A program made the translations under genes and the position numbers. A stretch of 8,223 nt of DNA from an uncultured Ruminococcus sp. (GTDB lineage: Bacteria; Bacillota; Clostridia; Lachnospirales; Lachnospiraceae). Of the stretch, positions 1 through 6,405 are shown one piece after another (the first letter of the stretch is position 1; every line of letters starts with the position of its first letter). The DNA is taken from assembly GCA_900555215.1 (NCBI GenBank), contig USKR01000041.1, forward strand, positions 1-8,223, in the 5' to 3' direction. Below the pieces are notes generated by a model. The model did not search any database and was not told the DNA's origin. It saw only the letters and a program-made list of their open reading frames with translations.

Positions 1-373
1 GCCAAAACCAAACGAGCTGACAGATCTGATTCGCGAAATGGTCTCCGTGCGCCGCTCAAGCGACGCGCTGTGCAACGGCTCCTACCGAAACGTTGTTCTC
101 ACGAACCATCAGCTCATCTTTGAGCGCAGATGCGAAAATGACCGGATGCTCGTTGCGATCAACGCTTCGGATTCTGAATATATTGCAAATCACCATGAAC
201 TTCAGGGAAAGTATGAAACGGAACTGTCATATCCGCGCAGTTCGGGAACCGGAAACAGCGCTGCTGATCCCGGAGATGCTGCAGACGAAGGCACAGAGAC
301 AAAGACGACAGTAACTTTACATGGACAGATTGCAATGCCTCCATACAGCGTACAGTATTTCCATCAGATTTAA
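1..373 (+). CDS. GH13 alpha-amylase family glycosidase, C-terminal fragment
   Basis: This reading frame is open from the left edge (codons in phase from base 2) to a TAA at 371-373, so it is the last 123 codons of a larger gene. The visible start is not a true start. The fragment begins with PKPNELTDLIREMVSVRRSS and continues DALCNGSYRNVVLTNHQLIFERR, then DRMLVAINASD. This is the usual passage in GH13 enzymes from the last helix of the catalytic barrel into the C-terminal beta-sandwich domain. The end, MPPYSVQYFHQI, is typical of the last strand of that domain in maltodextrin-active GH13 enzymes. The catalytic Asp/Glu/Asp residues lie outside the window, so the substrate (starch, maltodextrin, sucrose or trehalose type) cannot be decided. 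The family hydrolyses or transfers alpha-glucosidic bonds. No signal or anchor is visible in this part. Family assignment is good; exact enzyme is unknown. Confidence 0.8.
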   Translation, partial: PKPNELTDLIREMVSVRRSSDALCNGSYRNVVLTNHQLIFERRCENDRMLVAINASDSEYIANHHELQGKYETELSYPRSSGTGNSAADPGDAADEGTETKTTVTLHGQIAMPPYSVQYFHQI

Positions 374-390
374 CCAGACAGAATTCTACA

Positions 391-433
391 AAGAAGAGGG
401 CTTCCTTATCAGCCAGGAACCCCTCTTCTTTTT
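391..433 (+). terminator. Intrinsic terminator after the GH13 gene, possibly bidirectional
   Basis: AAGAAGAGGG (391-400) pairs perfectly with CCCTCTTCTT (421-430). An inner stem of TTCCT (402-406) with AGGAA (415-419) closes the loop. The + strand continues into a run of T (429-433). It lies 17 bases after the GH13 stop and 8 bases past the stop of the convergent deacylase gene. On the - strand the arm ends in CTTCTTTG, a weaker tract, so it may also stop the leftward transcript. Confidence 0.85.
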
Positions 434-441
434 CATGTATT

Positions 442-993
442 CTACAGCTTTACCATCTTCGGCTCGTGCCCCATAGCAGGGATCACCTTTTCTATAAGAT
501 CTCCGGTCCGAAACCGAAGGCTCGATGTATTGATGCACGGATGGCACGCAAAATATTCCGCCGCAAGCACATCTTCGTCGATCAGCAGCTGCACGCGCTT
601 ATCCCGGTCATTCATCAGTCCCATCACACTCACCGAGCCCGGGGTGATATCGAGATACTCCTGCATAGCTTCCGGCTTGGCAAAGGACAGCCGGGAGGAA
701 CCAATCTGGGCGGATAAATACTTGGTCTTGAACGGCTTGTCTCCCGGGATCAGCAGCAGATAAAACTCTGTCGCCTGCCGGTTGCAGAGGAACAGATTTT
801 TACAGATTTCCACCTCGTTTTCCACTCCTTTACTGAGTGCTTGATCGATTTCCCCGCACGCCTCCATGGTCATCGCCGCCTCATGATCCACTCTTTGATA
901 ATCAATTCCCAGGGAATCCAGCAGGTCATATACGCGTATTTCCTTCTCCAGCCTGTTCTCCGCATTCTCCGGCCTGCCTTTTAACAGCTCCAT
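442..993 (-). CDS. YbaK/ProXp-type aminoacyl-tRNA deacylase (prolyl-tRNA synthetase-associated domain)
   Basis: This 183-residue cytoplasmic protein matches the free-standing editing-domain family that includes ProXp-ala and PrdX. These proteins hydrolyse mischarged tRNA, typically Ala-tRNA(Pro), in trans. Seen in the sequence: an N-terminal helix and the DHEAAMTMEAC segment (residues 36-46), where family members carry the substrate-pocket strand; the conserved Lys in CKNLFLCNR (Lys65), equivalent to the catalytic lysine of the family; the loop TPGSVSVMGLMND (117-129); and the C-terminal signature HPCINTSSL (151-159). Length fits the roughly 160-185 residues usual for ProXp-ala. The start is fixed by GGAGGT at 1001-1006, seven bases before the ATG. 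It is the last gene of a leftward unit, 38 bases after the microprotein and ending at the terminator at 391-433. The exact mischarged substrate (Ala, Cys or another) cannot be read from the sequence. Confidence 0.88.
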   Translation of the reverse strand: MELLKGRPENAENRLEKEIRVYDLLDSLGIDYQRVDHEAAMTMEACGEIDQALSKGVENEVEICKNLFLCNRQATEFYLLLIPGDKPFKTKYLSAQIGSSRLSFAKPEAMQEYLDITPGSVSVMGLMNDRDKRVQLLIDEDVLAAEYFACHPCINTSSLRFRTGDLIEKVIPAMGHEPKMVKL

Positions 994-1031
994 ATCTTTT
1001 ACCTCCGCAATGTTAAATAAACTTGTCTATC

Positions 1032-1118
1032 TTATCTTGCAGTCATCAGCAGATACAGATAAAACAGTATGATCACTGCCGCGATGCCGATAAGGATCCA
1101 TTTCAGCTTCTTTTTCAT
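1032..1118 (-). CDS. 28-residue single-pass membrane microprotein
   Basis: This short frame begins MKKKLKWILIGIAAV and continues through IILFYLYLLM to end in TAR and a TAA stop. It has a basic N-terminus (residues 1-6) followed by about 19 uninterrupted hydrophobic residues (7-25), the pattern of a membrane segment with its N-terminus inside. An AGGAG ribosome binding site at 1128-1132 lies nine bases before the ATG. The frame starts 25 bases after the stop of the DUF4230 gene and ends 38 bases before the deacylase start, so it is probably co-transcribed with both. I do not recognise the family. It could be a small partner of the DUF4230 protein, or a type I toxin-like peptide, though no antisense RNA gene is evident. 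The reading frame, start and ribosome site are directly visible; expression and function are inferred. Confidence 0.6.
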   Translation of the reverse strand: MKKKLKWILIGIAAVIILFYLYLLMTAR

Positions 1119-1143
1119 AGTGTTTTTCTCCTGTCATTTTTTG

Positions 1144-1791
1144 TTATTCAAAAACAATTTCGTATTCATTCAGATCATATACCTGTGCAAAAAAACTTGT
1201 CAATATTGTTTCCGCATTTTCCCGTGCCTTTTCAAGAAGTCCGTTTGCCACCGCGTTTTCTTCCGCCCTTTCTTTTAACTCAGCCATGGCCTCGTTATTT
1301 TCCTCCAGCGTGATCTGCTGAAAAATACTTTCATCCTCAAGATAAACCTCAAATGAATCCAGGTCGATCTCATTGCTCAGCACTTTTACTTCCGGAAGTT
1401 TCACATTGATCTTTCCGTCCGTTTCCTTCCACTCGATTTCTCCAAAATCAATCCCCGCTTTTATTTCCACATCATAGCTGTATATGTAATGGCTCTGCGT
1501 AAACGGGATCTCAAACAGACCGAAAAACTCTCTCGCATCCTCTATATTCTCTATTTCCGTACAGCGTGCCTCCTGAGTTGCCAGCTCTCCGATATCCTCA
1601 AAACCGATCTTTGTCGTTTTACCGCTGTGCGTAAAATAACTTACCGTGCCCAGCACTGCTGCAGCAGCGACTGCTGCCAGGATTACTACAGCCGATGCGA
1701 TCCTTACCGCGAGGCTCTTTTTGAGCAGTGTCAGGAACCCGTTGCTTTTCTTATCTTCTCTTTTTTCTCTGATCTCATTACTGCCGTTCAT
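1144..1791 (-). CDS. DUF4230 domain membrane-anchored protein
   Basis: This is a 215-residue protein with a charged cytoplasmic N-terminus (residues 1-25, many Lys, Arg and Glu), one transmembrane segment (about 31-53, rich in Ala and Val) and an external domain to the end. The external part contains KIGFEDIGELATQEA (about 61-75), the YDVEIKAGIDFGEIEW strand pair, a KINVKLPEVKVLSNEIDLDS segment and a long C-terminal helix. This order is characteristic of the DUF4230 family, which has no established function. The start is set by GGGAG at 1801-1805, nine bases before the ATG. It is the first gene of a leftward unit with the 28-residue peptide and the tRNA deacylase. There are no cysteine pairs, lipobox or catalytic triad to suggest an enzyme. 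Family assignment is strong, role unknown. Confidence 0.85.
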   Translation of the reverse strand: MNGSNEIREKREDKKSNGFLTLLKKSLAVRIASAVVILAAVAAAAVLGTVSYFTHSGKTTKIGFEDIGELATQEARCTEIENIEDAREFFGLFEIPFTQSHYIYSYDVEIKAGIDFGEIEWKETDGKINVKLPEVKVLSNEIDLDSFEVYLEDESIFQQITLEENNEAMAELKERAEENAVANGLLEKARENAETILTSFFAQVYDLNEYEIVFE

Positions 1792-1829
1792 GGACTCAGT
1801 CTCCCTCTTTTGTAAATTGCTTCTGTTCT

Positions 1830-1838
1830 ATCATAACA
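1830..1838 (-). promoter_or_regulatory. Extended -10 promoter for the DUF4230 unit
   Basis: On the - strand TGTTATGAT reads as an extended -10 element (TG, one base, TATGAT at 1835-1830), about 40 bases before the start codon. The matching -35 position (1858-1853, TAGTTA) is weak, which is common for extended -10 promoters. It is the best candidate between the HTH-like frame and the DUF4230 gene. Confidence 0.45.
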
Positions 1839-1882
1839 CAGCCCGTCCAAAATAACTACACAATCACTTCTCTTCATGATTT

Positions 1883-1993
1883 TTAATACTTTTCTTCTTT
1901 CTGTTGATTTTCGTTTTCAAGATATCCCTGTACAGCGCGCCTTGATACTCCATAGCTATCACAGACCTCTCGCAAAGTCATAACCGTCATCAT
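1883..1993 (-). pseudogene. MerR-type helix-turn-helix remnant or micro-ORF (36 codons)
   Basis: Reading leftward from ATG at 1993, the frame encodes MMTVMTLREVCDSYGVSRR then AVQGYLENENQQKEEKY and a TAA. The stretch TLREVCDSYGVSRRAVQGY strongly resembles the start of MerR-family DNA-binding domains, where TL-EVC---GVSRRAIQGYEKAGL is usual. The rest of the winged helix (wing, second HTH part) and the dimer coil are missing and replaced by a charged tail. GGGGG at 2003-2007 lies nine bases before this ATG; the ATG at 2000 is too close to that site and gives only 13 codons in another frame. It may be a decayed regulator gene or a genuine mini-HTH peptide. I see no continuation of the MerR domain in the other frames downstream, so a simple frameshift does not explain it. 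The motif match is by eye. Confidence 0.45.
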
Positions 1994-2122
1994 TCGTCAT
2001 ATCCCCCTTCTAGTTAAGCGTAAAATTGCACGCAACATGCTGTCAATGCCTTTTTCTATGCCGGCAGAATAAACGCACCTTCGCAGAAGGGCCTGTTTTT
2101 TTCGCGAAATAAGATTTCCGCC

Positions 2123-2161
2123 AAAAAAGAACGGGCATACCATCTTTCACAGTATACCCGT
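2123..2161 (-). terminator. Intrinsic terminator of the ABC-class ATPase gene
   Basis: On the - strand ACGGGTATAC (2161-2152) pairs with GTATGCCCGT (2140-2131) through ten pairs including one G-U, with an 11-base loop. It is followed by TC and six T (2128-2123). It lies about 100 bases past the ATPase stop codon, with no other gene in between. Confidence 0.85.
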
Positions 2162-2259
2162 CTCTCTGCTGCTATTTTACAGATCAACTTATCAATAAGG
2201 ATCACATTTCCCGTTTTATATGACCGGGTCCTGCTGTTTTCGTCTCCGCTTACAGCCTG

Positions 2260-3963
2260 TCAGAGTTTCAGTCCGCGGTACCGGTTAAAGCAGGCAAAAA
2301 TTTCCTGTTTTCTCGGCACAGCCATGCAGGAAACGCTGGAACTGCTCTCGCACAGCGCGGCAAGCGAACCTTTTTCTATCGTGTTTTCCAGCTCGTCTAC
2401 AACCTGCCTCAGATCCTTCCGCCCGTTCAGGATATGCTTCTGCGCATACCGGATGCAGTATCCTAGGGCTGTCACCTGTTCACTGTCTGTGATCTGTTCC
2501 ACATACCGCAGGTCAATCGTTTCTTTGTTGATCATAACGCCCTCTCTGGACAGTGTTTTCATTTTGATCCTGTCATTCCCCCTGAATGCCTGAGACGGCT
2601 GCGGGCATCTCTTAAAGTCCGGTTTCTCCGCCGGTGCCTCAGGACCGCTGATCATAGGGAAGTTCTCCGCCTCTTTCTTAGCATATTCCGTAATATCCTT
2701 CGGCACATAACGGTCCATCTGAATGATGCTGTCTGCGATATGGAAATACGCGCCGGAGCTTCCCGCAACGATCACCGTGGAAATACCATAATCGTCATAC
2801 AGTTCTCTGATCCGCTCTATAAACGGTGTGATCGGTTCCATATCCCGATGGATGACTCTCTGCATCAGCTCGTCACGGATCATGAAGTTAGTGGCACTGG
2901 TGTCCTCGTCAATAAGCAGGAGGGACGTGCCCGCCTCAATACTCTCCACCACGTTTGCCGCCTGGGAAGTACTGCCGCTGGCGTCCTCTGTGCGGAAGCC
3001 GACGGTATCTTTCCCGTTCGGCAGGTCATTGATAAACATGGAAATGTCTGTCTTCTGGATGCTCCTTCCATCCTCGGCGCGGATCTTCATCGCCGTGTCG
3101 TCCGTGATCACATATTCCCTTCCGTCGCCTGCGATGTGGTTGTACACTCCCAGTTCAAGCGCTTTCAGAAGCGTTGACTTCCCGTGGTAGCCTCCGCCCA
3201 CGATCAGGGTGATCCCTTTTCGGATCCCCATCCCCGTGATCTTCCCGCGATGGGGCAGGTCCAGAGTCACCTCCAGTTCCTTCGGAGACTTAAACTTGAC
3301 GCCGCCTTTCATCGGTCTCGGCGAAATCCCGGATTCCCTTGGCAGAATGCTGCCATCCGCCACAAAGGCGCAGAGTCCCATCTTTGGAAGCATTTCTCTG
3401 ATATACTGCTGGTCTTCCGCCAGATCCACGATAGAGCGCAGGCGCTTCGCATCCATGTTTTTATAAAAGAGGGATGCTTTTACACACTCGGGAACAAAGT
3501 CAAAAAGGATTTTCTCCAGTTCCCTCGCATTGATAGTCCTTCCATTCGCAGGGAATCCGATCTCCATCCTCAGTATAATATCCCCATTTCCCGGATCCAT
3601 CCGGCAGGCAGTCCGCTCCAGAACTTCCTGATAGCAGCGGCTCACAGAAATAAGACCGCTCTTCCCTGACCCCTTCGCTTTAAAGGCAAACTGCTCTGCC
3701 CTCCTGCCGAACTGCCTGGTAAGCTCATCCTGAAGCGCGATCCTCTGATGTCTGTCTCTGTACAATTCCCCGGGGAATCCCGCCGCCTTGCCGCTGACGC
3801 GAACGCTCACCCTGGACGGAGAAGCAAACGGGTCCCCCTGGACATGGTCGATGGACAGCACATAGCCCGGGAACTGGTACATTCCTTTTGTATCTTTATA
3901 AGCAGGATAACCCCTGTGGTCGATCCTGTTCAGCAAACTCCTGAGATCAGTTGATGACTGCAT
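2260..3963 (-). CDS. Predicted ABC-class ATPase (COG3044 family)
   Basis: This 567-residue soluble protein belongs to the predicted ATPases of the ABC class (COG3044, Pfam ABC_ATPase), a family of unclear role; a trypanosome homologue, MRB1590, takes part in mitochondrial RNA editing. Seen here: an N-terminal domain with the family's conserved KGSGKSGLI element (97-105); a Walker A loop GGGYHGKST (256-264); a signature-like ASGSTSQAANVVESIEAG (328-345); Walker B TSLLLIDEDTSA (346-357); an IVAGSSGAYFHIAD switch region (398-411); and a helical C-terminal domain ending in NRYRGLKL. There are no membrane segments, so it is not a transporter. The frame is open for 60 more codons upstream into the glnA end. 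The start at 3963 is chosen because AAAGGAGA (3978-3971) lies seven bases before it; an ATG at 4026 has no ribosome site. It follows glnA after 137 bases with a terminator between, so it is probably separately expressed. Confidence 0.9.
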   Translation of the reverse strand: MQSSTDLRSLLNRIDHRGYPAYKDTKGMYQFPGYVLSIDHVQGDPFASPSRVSVRVSGKAAGFPGELYRDRHQRIALQDELTRQFGRRAEQFAFKAKGSGKSGLISVSRCYQEVLERTACRMDPGNGDIILRMEIGFPANGRTINARELEKILFDFVPECVKASLFYKNMDAKRLRSIVDLAEDQQYIREMLPKMGLCAFVADGSILPRESGISPRPMKGGVKFKSPKELEVTLDLPHRGKITGMGIRKGITLIVGGGYHGKSTLLKALELGVYNHIAGDGREYVITDDTAMKIRAEDGRSIQKTDISMFINDLPNGKDTVGFRTEDASGSTSQAANVVESIEAGTSLLLIDEDTSATNFMIRDELMQRVIHRDMEPITPFIERIRELYDDYGISTVIVAGSSGAYFHIADSIIQMDRYVPKDITEYAKKEAENFPMISGPEAPAEKPDFKRCPQPSQAFRGNDRIKMKTLSREGVMINKETIDLRYVEQITDSEQVTALGYCIRYAQKHILNGRKDLRQVVDELENTIEKGSLAALCESSSSVSCMAVPRKQEIFACFNRYRGLKL

Positions 3964-4000
3964 ATATTTTTCTCCTTTCACCGCATTTTCAATTTTCATG

Positions 4001-4023
4001 AAATGCCTGTGCAGGCATTTTTT
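4001..4023. promoter_or_regulatory. Near-perfect hairpin in the ATPase gene leader
   Basis: AAATGCCTG (4001-4009) pairs perfectly with CAGGCATTT (4012-4020) around a two-base loop. It is followed on the + strand by a T run (4018-4023). Read on the + strand it resembles a terminator that would stop antisense transcription heading into glnA. Read on the - strand it is a leader hairpin about 23 bases before the ATPase ribosome binding site, extended by ATG/CAT pairs beyond a three-base bulge, and could affect translation or mRNA stability. Confidence 0.5.
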
Positions 4024-4027
4024 CATC

Positions 4028-4074
4028 AAGAAAATGCACCTTCCGAGTCTTATTCTACCCTCAGAAGGTGCATT
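4028..4074 (-). terminator. Intrinsic terminator of glnA
   Basis: On the - strand AATGCACCTTC (4074-4064) pairs with GAAGGTGCATT (4043-4033), eleven base pairs, and CTC/GAG extends the stem inside the loop. The 3' arm runs into TTTTCTT. It begins 27 bases past the glnA stop. The T tract is only moderate, so some read-through into the ATPase gene is possible. Confidence 0.8.
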
Positions 4075-4080
4075 CAGCAA
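4052..4080 (-). promoter_or_regulatory. Possible ATPase-gene promoter overlapping the glnA terminator
   Basis: On the - strand TTGCTG (4080-4075) is followed after exactly 17 bases by TAGAAT (4057-4052), a five-of-six match to the -10 consensus. Initiation near 4045 would fall inside the loop of the glnA terminator and give a leader of about 80 bases before the ATPase start. The -35 box has only the TTG matched, so this is a moderate candidate. Confidence 0.4.
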
Positions 4081-4100
4081 CCATAAATATTTATTTGTGC

Positions 4101-6215
4101 TTATACTTCGAAGATCAGATCTCCATAGGATGGCATCGGCCATGCTTCCTTATCTACGATCATCTCCAGCTGGTCTACCGGATCTCGGAGCTCATCCATA
4201 GCAGGATGAACGACACGGTAATACTTCTGCGCTTTCTCCGGTCCGTCCGGCATCTCAGACACTTCCGCTGTCACCTTCTCCAGTTCCATCAATGCCGCCC
4301 TGGCATCTTTGAGGAGTACTGTGATCTCAGCCAGCGTCTCCTCCTGCACGCTGGTGTCCGCACCGGCCTGTTTCACCGCGTTTACTGTATCCGCAAGTGT
4401 CTTGGTATATTTGATGATCGCCGGGAGGAACTGTTTCCTTGCCATATCGATCATCGTACGCGCCTCTATGTTGATAGCCTTTGAATAGTTCTCATAGCTG
4501 ATCTCTGCACGGGACTCCAATTCCGCTTTAGTAAAGACGCCAAATTTCTCAAACAGGCCTACAGCCTTATCCGAAACAAGCGCCGGGATCGCATCCACCA
4601 TAGACCGGATGTTCGGAAGTCCGCGGCGTTCCGCTTCTTCCACCCAAGCCTGTGAATATCCGTCTCCGTTAAAGATGATCCTCTGATTCTCAATCGCATA
4701 TTCTTTGATCAGATCATGAACAGCCTTCTGGAAATCTTCCGCCTTCTCCAGCACATCACACGCCTCAGAAAAGGCTTCCGCCATAATCGTATTGAGCACG
4801 ATATTCGCCTCTGCCACGGAATCCCTCGAACCTACCATACGGAACTCAAATTTATTGCCTGTGAACGCGAACGGTGACGTACGGTTCCTGTCCGTCGCAT
4901 CTTTTGTAAACTCCGGCAATGTGCGCACGTTTGTCTCGAGATGCCCGCCTTTTAAGCTGTGCGTCGCTTCTCCTGTGCTGATAAGCTGCTCGATCACATC
5001 TTCCAGCTGCTCCCCGAGGAACACTGAAATGATCGCCGGCGGCGCCTCGTTTGCGCCTAACCTGTGGTCATTGCCCGGATCCGCCGCTGATTCCCTCAGA
5101 AGATCCGCGTGGCGGTTCACTGCCTTCAGGATACATGTGAGCACCAGAAGGAACTGAATATTTTCATGAGGAGTTTTTCCCGGATCAAGCATGTTGATGC
5201 CGTCGTCCGTTGTCAGGGACCAGTTGTTGTGTTTTCCTGATCCGTTTACTCCCTTGAACGGTTTCTCATGGAGCAGGCATTTCATCCCATGCTGGCATGC
5301 CACACGCTTTAATGTCTGCATAATGATCTGGTTGTGGTCCACGGCAATATTTGCCTCCGCGTAGATCGGCGCCAGCTCGTGCTGTGCCGGAGCCACCTCA
5401 TTGTGCTGTGTCTTTGCCGTAACTCCCACTTTCCAGAGTTCTTCGTTCACATCTTTCATAAAAGATGCGATCCTCTGGCGGATCGTCCCGAAATAATGAT
5501 CATCCATCTCCTGACCCTTCGGCGGCATCGCGCCGAAAAGAGTCCTGCCCGTGTAGATCAGATCCTTTCTCTGGAGGAATTTATCCGCATCTACCAGGAA
5601 GTATTCCTGCTCGGCACCCACAGACGGCGTCACCTTCTTGGAAGTCGTATTACCGAACAGCCTCAGGAGCCGGAGAGCCTGCGTGTTGACTGCCTCCATA
5701 GATCTGAGGAGCGGAGTTTTCTGGTCAAGAGCCTCGCCCGTATAGGAACAGAATGCTGTGGGGATACAGAGGATCGCTCCGGCGGCGTCCTGTCTGACAA
5801 ATGCCGGGGACGTGCAGTCCCACATGGTGTATCCTCTCGCCTCGAATGTCGCTCTCAACCCTCCCGACGGGAAAGAAGATGCATCCGGCTCCCCTTTGAT
5901 CAGCTCTTTCCCCGAAAAGCTCATCAGAACTTTTCCACTCGGCTGGGGTGCTGAGATAAATGAATCGTGCTTCTCTGCCGTCACGCCCGTCAGCGGCAGG
6001 AACCAGTGCGTATAGTGTGTCGCGCCTTTTTCGATCGCCCACTCTTTCATCTCGTGCGCGATCACATCTGCAGTCTCAAGATCCAGTTCTTTGCCTTCCT
6101 CGATCGTCTTTTTCAGATTTTTATAAACCTTCTTCGGAAGACGCTCCTGCATCACGGTATCATTAAATACATTTTCCCCGAAAATCTCTGCTACCTTGAT
6201 TGGTTCTGTACTCAT
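4101..6215 (-). CDS. glnA: Glutamine synthetase type III
   Basis: This 704-residue enzyme makes glutamine from glutamate, ammonia and ATP in the cytoplasm, the main ammonia-assimilation step. Length and motifs fit type III (GSIII, also called GlnN), which is much longer than the roughly 450-residue type I. Seen in order: an N-terminal GSIII-specific region with [14 protein letters not shown] (64-77); GAEQEYF (200-206) and [12 protein letters not shown] (272-283) carrying metal-binding glutamates; [10 protein letters not shown] (324-333) with the conserved His; [11 protein letters not shown] (385-395) and [16 protein letters not shown] (444-459) of the active site; then a long helical C-terminal extension typical of the type. 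No key residue appears to be lost. The start is set by a GGAAGG-rich ribosome site at 6221-6232, five bases before the ATG. A promoter at 6361-6333 lies upstream of a terminator-like hairpin (6313-6277), suggesting regulated read-through. No regulator gene is adjacent. Confidence 0.96.
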   Translation of the reverse strand: MSTEPIKVAEIFGENVFNDTVMQERLPKKVYKNLKKTIEEGKELDLETADVIAHEMKEWAIEKGATHYTHWFLPLTGVTAEKHDSFISAPQPSGKVLMSFSGKELIKGEPDASSFPSGGLRATFEARGYTMWDCTSPAFVRQDAAGAILCIPTAFCSYTGEALDQKTPLLRSMEAVNTQALRLLRLFGNTTSKKVTPSVGAEQEYFLVDADKFLQRKDLIYTGRTLFGAMPPKGQEMDDHYFGTIRQRIASFMKDVNEELWKVGVTAKTQHNEVAPAQHELAPIYAEANIAVDHNQIIMQTLKRVACQHGMKCLLHEKPFKGVNGSGKHNNWSLTTDDGINMLDPGKTPHENIQFLLVLTCILKAVNRHADLLRESAADPGNDHRLGANEAPPAIISVFLGEQLEDVIEQLISTGEATHSLKGGHLETNVRTLPEFTKDATDRNRTSPFAFTGNKFEFRMVGSRDSVAEANIVLNTIMAEAFSEACDVLEKAEDFQKAVHDLIKEYAIENQRIIFNGDGYSQAWVEEAERRGLPNIRSMVDAIPALVSDKAVGLFEKFGVFTKAELESRAEISYENYSKAINIEARTMIDMARKQFLPAIIKYTKTLADTVNAVKQAGADTSVQEETLAEITVLLKDARAALMELEKVTAEVSEMPDGPEKAQKYYRVVHPAMDELRDPVDQLEMIVDKEAWPMPSYGDLIFEV

Positions 6216-6276
6216 TATTATCCCTTCCTTCCTGTCTGCTTAGAAATGTGAGCGTTCCGGTCATACGCCGTTCCAC

Positions 6277-6313
6277 AAAAAAAGGGCACTCCAATCTTTA
6301 TTGGAACGCCCTT
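6277..6313 (-). terminator. Intrinsic terminator between fba and glnA, within the predicted glnA leader
   Basis: On the - strand AAGGGCGTTCCAAT (6313-6300) pairs with ATTGGAGTGCCCTT (6295-6282), a stem of 12 to 14 pairs with two G-U pairs and an AAAG loop, merging into seven T (6283-6277). It is the only convincing terminator after fba, starting 92 bases past its stop. It also lies only about 12 bases downstream of the predicted glnA transcription start, so it may act as a glnA attenuator. Confidence 0.9.
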
Positions 6314-6332
6314 GTTCATTTCTATGTCAGTC

Positions 6333-6361
6333 AGTATAACCTACCTGCCCGGAAAAGGCAA
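6333..6361 (-). promoter_or_regulatory. Promoter, probably of glnA
   Basis: On the - strand TTGCCT (6361-6356) and TATACT (6338-6333) are separated by exactly 17 bases, giving a good housekeeping-sigma promoter. Initiation would be near 6325. It lies between the fba stop codon and the hairpin terminator. No comparable promoter is found in the 61 bases between that terminator and the glnA start. Confidence 0.7.
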
Positions 6362-6405
6362 GTATTTTTTACACCAAATTTTTATTCAGGTCCTCTAAAA
6401 AAATT

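Larger units (their letters stand above)
1792..2259. other. Gap without a full-length gene
   Basis: No long open frame is convincing on either strand of this 468-base gap. It holds, in leftward order, the terminator of the ATPase gene (2123-2161), a perfect TTGACA -35-like box (2046-2041, - strand) without a good -10, the 36-codon HTH-like frame (1993-1883), and an extended -10 for the DUF4230 unit (1838-1830). An imperfect palindrome at 2182-2203 (GATC, AA, CTTAT, CA, ATAAG, GATC) and a short hairpin at 2078-2090 are also present, without an assignable role. Confidence 0.6.

Noticed and set aside
2018..2046. TTGACA box (2046-2041, - strand) as a promoter for the HTH-like frame, with a short GCGT/ACGC inverted repeat (2033-2030 and 2021-2018) as an operator.
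   Set aside because: The -35 is perfect, but no -10 hexamer at 15-20 bases matches more than three positions, and the repeat arms are only four bases. Kept out of the feature list.
2078..2102. CCTTC-GCA-GAAGG hairpin followed after five bases by seven T on the + strand, resembling a terminator.
   Set aside because: No + strand gene precedes it, the stem is short and the T run does not abut it.
3964..4143. Longer ATPase start (up to 60 extra codons, overlapping the end of glnA).
   Set aside because: The extension runs through the glnA terminator and has no ribosome binding site, whereas the ATG at 3963 has AAAGGAGA at ideal spacing.
5334..5954. A 206-codon open frame on the + strand inside glnA.
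   Set aside because: It lies wholly antisense to a highly conserved enzyme, has no recognisable domain, and is explained by codon bias of the glnA strand.
6216..6330. Riboswitch or T-box in the glnA leader.
   Set aside because: The leader is about 110 bases with one hairpin and none of the conserved T-box or riboswitch core sequences I can recognise.
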